The notes under the pieces are model-generated. The model ran no database searches, had not been told where the DNA came from, and saw only the letters and a list, made by a program, of their open reading frames with translations. The position numbers were made by a program, and so were the translations under genes. DNA of 64,000 bases from CS4-C045 sp963844115 (GTDB lineage Bacteria > Planctomycetota > Planctomycetia > Pirellulales > UBA7805). The DNA lies in the NCBI GenBank assembly GCA_963844115.1, contig CAWJNN010000019.1:204476-268475 (forward strand). Reading direction: 5' to 3'. Positions 9,906 through 19,661 of this stretch are shown piece after piece; the stretch's first letter is position 1; every line of letters starts with the position of its first letter.

Positions 9906-10107
9906 CGAATGGTCCCCTCGGTTTCGTAAGCCAACCGTATTTGTCAGAATTGAAACCGCTAACGCGTTCTACTACTTCACGAATTGTTGTCTTCTTGCGT
10001 GCATTTCGTGGCTCTCGACAGGGATTGATTGAACAGGAGGCAGCAGAGAAAACTGAGGTGAGTATTGCTCTGTTTCCTCTGTCTGCTCTGTTTTGAAAGG
10101 ATCAATC

Positions 10108-10275
10108 ATGTATCCCTTGTTCACACAAGCTTCTGCAATAACTCATGACATCATCGTTGCCGCAATAGAAGTATACAAGGATAAAGGGCCTGGATTGCCT
10201 GAGTCGATCTACCAGTGGTGCCTGACAATGAAACTGGGGTTGTGAGGCCATCGGGTGAAGAATCAAGGATTCCCT
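10108..10275 (+). pseudogene. GxxExxY family protein, broken by a stop codon
   Basis: The first 45 codons match the N-terminus of GxxExxY proteins (MYPLFTQAS, then IIVAAIEVYKDKGPGLPESIY, containing the name-giving GPGLPESIY). A TGA at 10243-10245 stands where relatives have the arginine of an LRGHxV block, so CGA to TGA is likely. The frame then continues GHRVKNQG before similarity ends. The remaining two thirds of the gene is missing. It is the only gene-like thing in the gap 9906-10465. Confidence 0.65.
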
Positions 10276-10375
10276 CCGTTGGCTCCGTTTGCTCCTGTTC
10301 AAATCTTCCGCTGCTCAACGACCAGAGCCGCGATTATTCAGAAATTGTTCATGAACAGATAGTTTTGGTTGTCGG

Positions 10376-10422
10376 CCGCCGGCTGCGGCGTCAGGGCCGG
10401 CGCCTTCGGCTGGGCGTTAAAC
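10376..10422. repeat. Second, partial copy of the CGCCCAGCCG hairpin element
   Basis: The segment ending GGCGCCTTCGGCTGGGCGTTAA repeats the right arm of the element at 5212-5279. The left arm is degenerate (CGCCGGCTGCGGCG). It sits just after the GxxExxY relic. Confidence 0.6.
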
Positions 10423-10465
10423 GATAGATTTGTTTTTCCCGCGTTCCTAAGGGCGGCGCGACATG

Positions 10466-13400
10466 CTACTGATTTACTGGTTCCGCGCGGCCGGAGGAAC
10501 CGGGCACGTCGACGACTTCGACTTTGAGTGGGGCGGTGCGATTGTCGAGGACTTGGAGATGGAACGCGTGCCGGCCAACCGGCAGGTCGACGATCATCCG
10601 ACGACCGCGCAGATTCTCCGTTGCGGTGCCGCGGGTGACACGCACGCTGTCGGCCTCATGCACGTCCAAACCAATCGGACCGGCGGCGGTCACGTTGATG
10701 GTGATCGACGCCTTGCCGCCGACCACATCGGCGACGGGTAGCGAGCCATCGACACAGCTGACCTGCAGGCTGCCATCGGCGAGTTTCCACATTCGTGCGA
10801 ACCGGTTGGCCGGGGCTTTGAATGGGCCGTCTTTGCCGAGTTGGCTGAGGAATGCGACGAGGTCGACAAACTCGTCGCGCGGTAGTTTCGCGACGAGGTC
10901 GTCGGGCATCATCGACTTGTTACTGATGGTCTGCTCGTCGATGTCAGCGGTCTTGATCAGGTGCTCGACGTTCTGCGCGTCGCGGAGCACGATTTCGTTT
11001 TGTCCGTCCGAGATGACTGTGCCGTTGAAAATGCGGCCGGCGTCGGTGGCGATGTTGGTAGTGTGATAGCCTTCTTTGATCTTGGCCGAGGGGACCAACA
11101 GCGACTCGACAATGTAGTCGACCGGCGAACTTGCTCCGAGCGAGACCATATCAGGCCCAACGCGGCCTCCGCCTCCGGCAATGGAATGGCAGGTGACACA
11201 GGCCAGCGAGCGACGGCGATAGATTGTCTCGCCGCGGACCGGGTCGCCTTGCGTTTGAACTTCGGCCAGTAGCGCTTTGACCTCGGCTGGCGTCAGCTTC
11301 TTCGCAATGGCGGACAACCCGCCTGCGGATCTGAGCGCCGCGACCAAGGCGTCACCGCGCGGGCCTGAAGAACCGGCGGCACGGACGGCAACTGTCGCGA
11401 TGTGTGGATCGAGCGTCTTTCCCTGGAGCGCGGCCGCAAGTTGCTCTGGCCCTTGCTTGCGGGTCGTGAACGCGGCGACCAGTGCTTCGACGTTCGCTTG
11501 ATCGGCGTCTTTGGCATCGACGAGCCATGCGGCAGCGGAACCCGCGGCACGTGGCAGCGAAATACTGACCAGCGAAGTAACGGCGTCACGACGAGTGGCC
11601 AGCGGGTATTTTGTGTCGGCCAGCGCTGCCAGCGTTTCTTGGTCGCCGAGTGCTGCCAGACCTTCTAGGGCGCCGACGCGTAGCTGTGTCGGCGTTTCTT
11701 TCGCCATCGCGATTTGCTGCAACTTGGGCTGGTGGTCTTTCATTGCCCACAGGCCAACCAGCCGCACAGCGTCTGGGTCGCCCAGCAGGTTTTCAATACG
11801 GTTCAAATCACCGGCGGGCTGCACCTTGCGGCGGGCTGCGATCACCAAGGCACCGAGCGCCACGCCACGGTCGCGCTTGTTGTTGATGGCCAGGTCGAAG
11901 ACCAGCGCGAGATCCTCGGGCTTGCCGAGTTGGCCGATCAGCCGCATCACGTCGGCGCGACGCGCGCCTCGGAGCGTGTCACCCTTGAGCAGATCGGCAA
12001 GCGGCCCGATCGCTTCGGGCCGTTCAGCGGCCTTGAGAGCGAATGCGAGTCGCTGTGCGTCGCCGCCAAACGTGGCCTCGCCTGCCAAGAACGCTGCCAA
12101 CCACTTTTCTTGAAGCCCCCTTGCCGCCGACCAGAGCGCAAAGTCGAGCAGCGGGTCCATCGGCTGCGCAAGAACGGCGGTTGCGATTTCCGCCGCTTCG
12201 GCCGTGCCGAACGTATGTAGCGCACTAACCGCTTCGCGCCGCACGCGTGGGTGTGAATCCTGGGTGGCCTTGGCCAGTAGCGAGAGCGTTTCGTCGACGC
12301 TGCCTCGCCAATGTGACAACACCCGCACTGCCGCGGCGCGGGCACGAGGATCGGGCGAGGCGAGCACGGCCTTCAAGAGATCGACGTCGATATGGTACAC
12401 CGCCTGCGATGCCCAGAGCAGCTTCGAGCCGGTCGTGTTCGAAGTTTGGATTCGCAGGATCAAGCTCCGCGGTCCACTGCTTAAGCGCGGGCACAACTTC
12501 CTTGCGATCGCGGAGCGTCAGTTGAACTTTCGCCCGGCGTCGCGTCCAGTGCTCGGGCGCTTTCAAATGTTCGAGCAACTCCGGCACTGTCGCATCGGCC
12601 AGCTTGGGCTTTTTGAGCAGCGGACGGTCTTTGGCGGTAAGGCGCCAGATGCGACCGTGTTTGTAGTCGCGACGCGCGTCGCGAAAATCGACTTCGCCGT
12701 GTTGAATAATCGGGTTGTACCAGTCGGCAATATAGAGCGCACCGTCGGGGCCGATCTTCATATCCACGGGGCGAAACGCACCATGTTTCGATGTTACCAA
12801 ATCCTGCGATTGTCGAGATCCGTAGCCCGAACCTTGTTCGGAGAGTCGAAAGCTGTTGATGCGATTGCCGCGAAAGTCGCTCGTGATCAACGCACCTTGC
12901 CAGTCGTCGGGAAAGTGTCGGCTTTGGATGACCTCGAGCCCGCAGTGCTTCGGCTGGCCGGGGTTCAATCCGCGAAGATTGCGAGAGAAGCCAACCGCTG
13001 TGACATGAACCGAATGCGGAAAGATGTAGTTGATGCCGTCACCGCCGGCGCCGTCGGTCGCAAAGCTCTGTCCCCACTCGTCAAAGACGTGTCCCCAGGG
13101 GTTCACGAGACCGCGCATCATGATTTCTGCGTGGCCCGTTTCGGGGCGGTAGCGCCAGATACCCGAGCCCATCAGCCGCCGCACTCCGTAGGGTGTTTCC
13201 ATGTGGGTGTGAATGTAGATCGATTGATTGAAATAGAACGCGGCGTCCGGACCCCAGCGAAATGTGTGCAGGATGTGATGGGTGTCTTCGCTGCCGAAAC
13301 CGCTGAGCACCATGCGGCGCTGGTCGGCACGGCCGTCGCCGTCGGTGTCGCTCAGATGTAGAATCTCCGTCGAGTTGGCCACGAAGGCGCCACCGCGTTC

Positions 13401-14633
13401 GTCGGGAAGTACCGCTGTCGGGATTAGCAAGTCGTCGGCGAACACGGTCCGCTTGTCGGCGCGGCCGTCGCCGTCGGTGTCTTCCAGAATCACGATCTCG
13501 TCGCGCGGCTTTGCGCCGGGTTTGATGTGCGGATAGATCGGGCTGGTCGCGACCCACAGACGACCGCGGGCGTCGAACTGCATGTGAATCGGGTTCGCCA
13601 CCATCGGCTCGGCCGCAAACAGCGACAACTCGAAACGCTCGGCAACCGTCATCTGTTTGAGTTGCTGCTCGGGGGTCATGGCGGTGAACGCCAACTTGAT
13701 CGGGTCGGGTTCTTTCATGGCTGGCGGCAGCGGTTTGCCCTCGACAAACGCCGCGATGCGACTCTCAGCTTGCGCGATCAACGCGTCGAACTCGATAATC
13801 TCCTTGGCGTTGCGTCCTTGCTCGTGTTTGCGGAAGCCGCGGAGGTAGGTTTCGTTCTGCGGGCGGTAACGACGGAAGTAGAGTTCGTTCTTGCGGGCGA
13901 TGAGTTGTCGCAACTCGGCCGAACGGTTGGCGTCGAGCTTGGGCGGCTTGACGGCTAGCGATTTCAGCAGCACATCGGCCGCCGCGCGATAGCCTGCGGC
14001 GTTGTAGCGTAGCGCGTCGTACATCCGCGGAGCCTTCGCGCTGGCCATGGTCGTTTGGAGCGGCTTGAAGAGATCCACGAATCGCAATTCGCGCTCGGTC
14101 GCGAACTCTTCGAGTGCTGCTGCCACCGCTTCGCGGTCCGCATTGAGGTCGGGCGGCGCCGGCAGCGACAGGGGCGATTCTCTGGCTGGTGGCGGCGAGA
14201 CGATGACGATGCGGGACGTAAGCTTTTGCACTTCCGTGACGAGTCGATTCATCTCCGTCAGAAATTGTGCCTTCTGGCCTTCGGTACCAAACGGCGAGTT
14301 ACTACCGTAGAACAAGAAGACAACGGTAGGCTTGAGTCGCGTGAGTTCGGCAACGGTTCGGTTCCAACCTTCTTGCTTTGCATGTTCGAAATAACCCCGC
14401 GATGCCATGCTCGGCGTATCGCCTGACCAACCGAGATTACGAACGGTGACGCGGCGATCCGGCCACGTGGTTGCCAGCGCGGCCTCGAAGTAATTATGGC
14501 GCATCTGCTGCGCGACAAATTCCGAGCCCAGCAAGACGACGCGATCGCCGTCCTTTAACTCGAACGGTTCGGCGGCGACTTGGGCCACGAAAGAAAGGCA
14601 GAACAACAAGCTCATCGTTGGAATGTGATTCAT
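10466..14633 (-). CDS. GDSL / PVC-type dehydrogenase / HEAT / cytochrome c fusion protein (one frameshift)
   Basis: Two frames join near 12,417 if one extra base is removed (HDRLEA in the first frame continues LWASQAVYHIDVDL in the second), giving about 1389 residues. Start ATG 14633 has GAGGA upstream and a signal peptide (MSLLFCLSFVAQVAAE). Order: an SGNH/GDSL-like domain (about 20-240), a six-bladed-propeller dehydrogenase domain with calcium-like DTDGDGRAD repeats (about 300-700), HEAT repeats (about 750-1130), then a haem domain with CVTCHS and the PVC-type block YIVESLLVPSAKIKEGY. Proteins of this layout are specific to Planctomycetes-Verrucomicrobia and are inferred to oxidise sugars in the periplasm. 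The substrate is unknown. The gene is divergent from the GDSL hydrolase at 14,810. Confidence 0.88.
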
Positions 14634-14809
14634 CAGATCCTCATTAAGGATGCCAGAAAGGCTCGACGGGCCGCACGATCGAACGCGACGGCAGGCAGGT
14701 AGCTCTATTGTTTGCCACGCAATGGCCCGACGCAAGGCACTTCTTCGCGGTCCATTCACGATTGGATTATAATCACAGTTCGTCACATTCATTGAACCGG
14801 ACGCACCTT

Positions 14810-15688
14810 ATGAAATTCGCTCTCCTTGTAAGCATGATCACTCTTGGTTTAATCACTTCTCTAGAAGCAGAGGAACCCGTCGCTGCCGCGCTTCAGCCTT
14901 ACCGCCAACACATTTTCTTCTTTGGCGACAGCATCACCAAGGCGGGCGGCTACGTGAAGCACATTAAGCACGAGTTGAACAAGCAGACCCCGGAGTACCC
15001 GCCGGTGATCCACAATTTCGGGCATATGAGCGAGACCGTCTCGAATCTGAGTGAGGCCTATCATCCCGGCCGACGTCCATGCATACACAACTGGGTTGGC
15101 ACCGTGGTGGCCGAAAAACCCGACCTGGCAATTGCCTGCTATGGCATCAATGATGCTATCTATCACCCGTTCAACGAAAAGCGTTTTGCCGCCTACAAGT
15201 CGGGCATCGAAAAGCTGATCACGAAATTCAACGCCGTCGGCACTCACGTTGTCTTACTCACGCCCCCACCTTTTGCGGCTTCAGGACCCGCATTCCCAGC
15301 GGACACCGATGACGCCGCCCGAGAGGTTTTGCTGTCCAAGGCCAACGAAGAGGCGGACGCGGAGGCAGAAAACGATCCCCGGAAATTCGGATACCGAACC
15401 GCGTATCCCTATTACGACCACGTCATGGCGCACTATTCCAAGTGGATCCTCTCGCTAGGCGATCGCGACGGAGTGAGCGTGGTAGACATTCGCACGCCCA
15501 TGGTAGCCCGGATCAGAGAGACTCATGGCGGCGATGCCATCCACCCCAATGGCACGGGCCACGCGATCATGGCCGAAACAGTCCTGAAAGGATGGCCAGG
15601 GATCCAGGCCAAAATGAACGCCTATAAGGCTAATTTCAAGGCCGACGCTGACGCGAAAGCCAAAGCTGACGCCAAAGCCAAAGACTAA
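14810..15688 (+). CDS. Secreted SGNH/GDSL hydrolase with lysine-alanine tail
   Basis: 292 residues from ATG 14810, chosen because it opens a signal peptide (MKFALLVSMITLGLITSLEAEE). The catalytic blocks are present: FFGDSITKAGG (serine), YGINDAIYH (block III asparagine) and DAIHPNGTGHAIM (Asp-His pair). This fits an acetyl- or acyl-esterase of the SGNH family acting on a glycan. The last 20 residues are a low-complexity run of K, A and D. The repeated GCCAAAGC unit continues beyond the stop for about 25 bases, so the tail has probably grown by slippage. Divergent from the dehydrogenase fusion gene, with 176 bases between the two starts. Confidence 0.88.
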   Translation: MKFALLVSMITLGLITSLEAEEPVAAALQPYRQHIFFFGDSITKAGGYVKHIKHELNKQTPEYPPVIHNFGHMSETVSNLSEAYHPGRRPCIHNWVGTVVAEKPDLAIACYGINDAIYHPFNEKRFAAYKSGIEKLITKFNAVGTHVVLLTPPPFAASGPAFPADTDDAAREVLLSKANEEADAEAENDPRKFGYRTAYPYYDHVMAHYSKWILSLGDRDGVSVVDIRTPMVARIRETHGGDAIHPNGTGHAIMAETVLKGWPGIQAKMNAYKANFKADADAKAKADAKAKD

Positions 15689-15725
15689 GCCAAAGCCAAA
15701 GGCTAAGGCTAAAGCGGTGGTGTGC

Positions 15726-15845
15726 TAGCCCGGATTATTCATCGCCTCAGGTGGGGTGGGACAAGGAAATCCCGGCGCGCCGGGATTGGTGGGCCGGCAG
15801 TCGCCGCGGCGACCTTGTCCCACTCTACTTGAATAATCCAGACTA
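15726..15845. repeat. 120-bp inverted-repeat element with GGCGCGCC core
   Basis: The left arm (TAGCCCGGATTATTCA through GGGTGGGACAAGG) is mirrored by CCTTGTCCCACTC through TGAATAATCCAGACTA, with small differences. Between them is a perfect palindrome AATCCCGGCGCGCCGGGATT. No coding potential. It resembles the elements at 31,726 and 41,158 in its core. Confidence 0.75.
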
Positions 15846-15923
15846 GGATTGTGTTGATTCGTATTTTGCGCACGAATAACACGAATAACGCAGCCAGCCG
15901 CCAAACAGGCGACTGTGGTAACG

Positions 15924-15953
15924 AAAAGCCCCGCCAGACGAGAGGGCCGGGCT
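15924..15953 (-). terminator. Likely intrinsic terminator of the EEP-family gene
   Basis: Read on the minus strand: AGCCCGGCC, loop TCTCGTCT-type, GGCGGGGCT, then TTTT. One mismatch in the stem. It lies 15 bases past the stop of the gene ending at 15,968. Confidence 0.6.
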
Positions 15954-15967
15954 GCCTAGCAAGACGG

Positions 15968-16974
15968 CTATTTGAGCTGCTCGTCTTTTAGACGCGTCGC
16001 AACGCGGCCGTGAGCACCACCCTCGTAAATACTGAAGTCGGCCCACACCGGCAGGTGGTCCGATACATCCTTCACCGTTTCCGTTGTCATGTTGAAGTAG
16101 CGCAACATATCCAATACACCCGACTTCCCAATGTATTCGACCGTATTTTGCGCCTGGAAGAACAAGTTGTCGTAAGCCTTCGTGCCCAGAATGTTTGTAT
16201 TCGTGTCGATCAAGGCCGTCGCCATGTAGGGTACCGTGCCCAGCTCGTACGCGTTTCGCTCGCTGGTGTTGAAATCGCCGATCAGAATAACGTCATCTTC
16301 CTCGTCACCATCGTTCAACACCGCCCGATAGACATCGTCCAGTGCGTTTAGTTCTTCTTCGACGAAATCCGGGTCGACATGGACGTTGACTAACTTGAAC
16401 GTGAAAGCTTCTCGGCTGTCCGGACCGTGAGCACGGAAAAGGGCCACAAACGGTTCGCGGTGCATCCGATGGTGCGGGTCGCCGACCGTATAGGTCGCCT
16501 TCGGGTCCGCGTCGATCGTTTCCGTATTGAATAGATAAGCGTATTGTTCTTTGCTGCTCGTATCGCCCAAACGCGGGCCCAACAGAAAGTCGTATTTGGC
16601 GCCGGTCGAATTGATAAGCCCCACCAGTGCAGGGATCAAGGACTGATCCTTCGACCGAATCTCTTGAACCGCGAGGATGTCAAAACGCCGCACCGTTTGC
16701 GCGATGACGTTCATGATGTGTGGCTGGCTGGCTTTATGCGGACCAAAGGCTTGAATGTTGAACGAGGCGATGCGAATCGTTCCGGGGGTCTTGTCTGGAA
16801 TGACGTACGATTCCGGGCCGCGCTGGGACGGACGACGTTTTCAACCGGACGACGTCGAACGATGACGCCCTCCAGCCCGTCAATTTCAAACAGCGAAACG
16901 AACGCCCCGCCGCCCGCGATGACGGCAAGAAACAGAAACAACGCGAACGACCTGCGCATGCCGGGCCCCTCCAT
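15968..16974 (-). CDS. Endonuclease/exonuclease/phosphatase family protein, membrane-anchored or exported (one frameshift)
   Basis: The N-terminal frame (ATG 16974 or 16959) gives a basic start and one hydrophobic segment (FALFLFLAVIAGGGAFVSLF). The catalytic frame gives GTIRIASFNIQAFG, VQEIRSKDQS, LVNVHVDPD, ILIGDFNTSE and a final VSDHLPVWADF, the full set of metal-dependent phosphoesterase motifs (Asn, Glu, His-Asp, Asp-Asn, Asp-His). The frames join near 16,835 if one base is added. About 330 residues in total. The fold covers DNases, phosphatases and sphingomyelinases. The export signal suggests an extracellular nuclease or phosphatase. A terminator follows. Confidence 0.82.
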
Positions 16975-17169
16975 GGGCCATGACTTGTCCGTGATTTGGA
17001 ACGATGCTGGCGAGAAGGATACCGCTGGGGCATCACTGACTCCAGATCAATTCAATCGACGAAGCACCCGGCGAGCAGCAGGCATTCAACGGGCTGGGCA
17101 ATGGAAAATTAAACGGGACGGGCAATCGTTGTGCTGGCAATGCTGGCCAACTCGAAGGGCTGTGCAGCA

Positions 17170-17678
17170 CTATTTCCTGGCCTCGCGGACCAGGTGCCCT
17201 AGTTCGGGCAGAATAATTTCTCGCATCGCCAGTTCGATCGCGGCTGGCGAACCTGGCATCGTAAGTACGACCGTGCTGCCACAAAGACCGCCGACGGCTC
17301 GGCTCAGCATCGCGGCGGGCCCGATCTGAGCGTAGCTAAGCTGACGAAATAGTTCGCCATAACCCGTCAGCGATTTGGTCAACAGCGCCGTTACCGTTTC
17401 GTACGTTTGGTCGCGCTGGCTGATTCCAGTACCGCCTGTCAATAGGATTGCGTCCACGTCGTCACGCTGTGCCAGTTGAACGACAAGCATGTGAATTTGA
17501 GCGGGTTCGTCCGGCGTTATGTGGCGGTCCGCGATGCGGTGACCTTCGCTCTCCAGTAATTCGACCAATCGCTGGCCACCGCGGTCGTCCTGGAGGGTTC
17601 GCGTGTCGCTGACGGTCAGCACCGCGCAGCCGACCTGCTGGGCGCACCCGCTCGATGCTGGTCGACGGTATCTGCCAT
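17170..17678 (-). CDS. moaB: MoaB/Mog family molybdopterin adenylyltransferase-like protein (probable frameshift near start)
   Basis: The body (from VGCAVLTVSDTRT) has the molybdopterin-binding fold motifs DAILLTGGTGIS and the ending LTMPGSPAAIELAM. Family members bind or adenylate molybdopterin during molybdenum cofactor synthesis. The continuous frame reaches back to ATG 17763, but that N-terminus is not family-like. A better start is ATG 17678 (MADTVDQHRAGAP), which enters the frame if one base near 17,650 is missing. That gives about 169 residues, the normal length. The neighbour on the other side is divergent. The ThiF/MoeB homologue at 27.5 kb could belong to the same pathway. Confidence 0.82.
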
Positions 17679-17894
17679 CTTCAGGATCCCTCGCAGGAAT
17701 TAAGCCAATAACTGCGGTATGGTTGCGTCCGACGGAATAAAAGCGGGCACCGAACACGAGCATTGTACGGGTGGCTCCGGCGCCGCGATTCCCAATTTTC
17801 GCGTATACTAATAGTATCGCCCGACGAATGCGACGGGCAGGCGTCAGAGGGAATTCCGTCGAGCCCCAATAAACGGCGGCCAGGAACGCGATTA

Positions 17895-19154
17895 ATGCAC
17901 GCCACGATATTATTTATGCAATCTATGCAGGCCAAGATGAAGAATTTTGCTGTACCCGGCGTCTGCGTCGCGTTCTTGTTCCTGGCGGCAGGTACCTCCC
18001 GTGGCGAGATTTTTACGCTCAGCACCGGAGGTGAAATCCGCGGCGAGTGGGTCAACCAGAAAGAACGGAATCCAACCCGTTACGTTATTCAACCTTACGC
18101 CGGCGGGCAGCTTACGGTCGCCGCGACAATCATCGTTCGCGTTACGGAACAGGCGCCTGGCGAGATTGCCTACGAGCGGCTCAAGATTCAGCACGACGAT
18201 ACGGTGGAAGGAAACTGGGCGATCGCTGAGTGGTGTCGAGAAAACCGACAGAACGATCAGCGCGAGTTTCATCTGCGGCGGATCCTTACATTGGACACGG
18301 ATCATGCCGAAGCACGGCGCCTGCTGGGTTATCAGCAGGTCGATCGCCGATGGTTGACGAAGGAAGAGATCATGATCGAGCGCGGCATGATCAAATACAA
18401 AGGCAACTGGATGACGCCCCAACAGGCGCGCTTGAAGGAACAAGAAGAAAAGCAAAAGGTGGCGGAGGGGGATTGGAAAAAGAAGGTCAAGCGTTGGAAC
18501 GGATGGCTCAGCAATAGCAGCAAAGCCGTGCGGGCCAAAGAATTCCTGCTCGCCATTCGCTCGCCCGATGCGGTGCCGGCCTTGATCAGAAACCTGGAGT
18601 CGGCCAAGACCTACGAACGCAAACAGATCATGGCTGAGGCCTTGGCCAACGTCGGTACGCCGGACGCGGTCGAGGTACTTGTGGACAGGACGGTGGATGA
18701 AGAGGATGAGGAATTTCGCTATTATTGTCTTGATTTGCTGGGAAAATCGAAGCCGCCTGCCGCCGCGGACCGGTACATCGAGCTGCTGAAAAAAAGCGAC
18801 GATAACCGCCATATCAATCGCGCTGCCATCGGCCTGAAACAGATGGGTGACAAGACCGCGATCTTGCCGCTGATCGACGCTCTGATCACACAGCACAAGC
18901 TGAAAATTGGGCATGGGCCTCCCGGCCAGACCACCACAACGTTCGGTCGCGGAGCGGGGGACAACGGCGGTACGTCGTTTGGGACGAGCAGTCCCAAAGT
19001 CGTAAAACGATGGATGCACAACGAATCCGTCTTGTCGGCTTTGAAGTCGCTGTCCGGCCAGGACTTCGACTATGACGTCAAAGCGTGGCGCGAGTGGTAC
19101 AAAAACCAGCGGCAGGCGCCGCCTCAGATCAATTCACGACGCGATAAGTCCTGA
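17895..19154 (+). CDS. Secreted HEAT-repeat-like protein
   Basis: About 420 residues. ATG 17895 has AGGA nine bases before it; ATG 17937 is an alternative that opens directly with the signal peptide (VPGVCVAFLFLAAGTSRGE). The mature part begins with a beta-rich segment (TLSTGGEIRGEWVNQ) that resembles planctomycete proteins mapping to membrane-associated functions, followed by a lysine/glutamate-rich helix (about 170-210) and alpha-helical HEAT-like repeats (PDAVPALIRNLESAKTYERK, then TPDAVEVLVDR). No catalytic motif is visible. It is probably a periplasmic scaffold. It lies upstream of the TolC/SecA-like cluster with a 500-base gap and need not be linked to it. Confidence 0.7.
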   Translation: MHATILFMQSMQAKMKNFAVPGVCVAFLFLAAGTSRGEIFTLSTGGEIRGEWVNQKERNPTRYVIQPYAGGQLTVAATIIVRVTEQAPGEIAYERLKIQHDDTVEGNWAIAEWCRENRQNDQREFHLRRILTLDTDHAEARRLLGYQQVDRRWLTKEEIMIERGMIKYKGNWMTPQQARLKEQEEKQKVAEGDWKKKVKRWNGWLSNSSKAVRAKEFLLAIRSPDAVPALIRNLESAKTYERKQIMAEALANVGTPDAVEVLVDRTVDEEDEEFRYYCLDLLGKSKPPAAADRYIELLKKSDDNRHINRAAIGLKQMGDKTAILPLIDALITQHKLKIGHGPPGQTTTTFGRGAGDNGGTSFGTSSPKVVKRWMHNESVLSALKSLSGQDFDYDVKAWREWYKNQRQAPPQINSRRDKS

Positions 19155-19661
19155 GCCTGATTGGCGAGGGTATCTAGCGGGCAGCGAATTCTGAACGCCC
19201 GAGGCGGAGGGGGCGGCGCGAAACGGGCGACGTCCGCTGCAGAACTCCCGGCCCGTCGCGATCACCGCGGGAAAAGCCCGCTTGCCGGACGGTGCAATCC
19301 GCGTCGTCCGTTCGCCAATTGCATCGGTAATCACCGCGATAAGCGGGATAAACGGACACGCGGGCGGTTTGACCCGTACAACCGATACCAGCGTAAATTC
19401 GAATCGACTCGTCCTACCGAATAAACGCGTCGTGACGTTCTTATCTTTCTCGATGGCCCGAGTAGCGCGCCTGTACCGGCTGTACGGCGTTTGGTGAATG
19501 CGATGCTAGTTCGTCAAGGGCTGGCGTATCGCGGCAAGCGCGGTCGAATAACCGACAGAAGGAACACAACTAACCGTGCACGTTAAATCCCCGTTCGAGG
19601 TCAGGGGATAGACGGTCGGACCCAGGATCAATGGTCCGGCGCACGAACAACACCTGGCTGA
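19155..19661. other. Gene-free gap before the TolC gene
   Basis: About 500 bases with no convincing reading frame, RNA gene or repeat on either strand. It probably contains the promoter of the TolC-type gene. Confidence 0.4.

Noticed and set aside
10243..10245. In-frame TGA in the GxxExxY relic as a second selenocysteine codon
   Set aside because: Relatives have arginine, not cysteine, at this place, no SECIS-like hairpin is evident, and most of the gene is missing.
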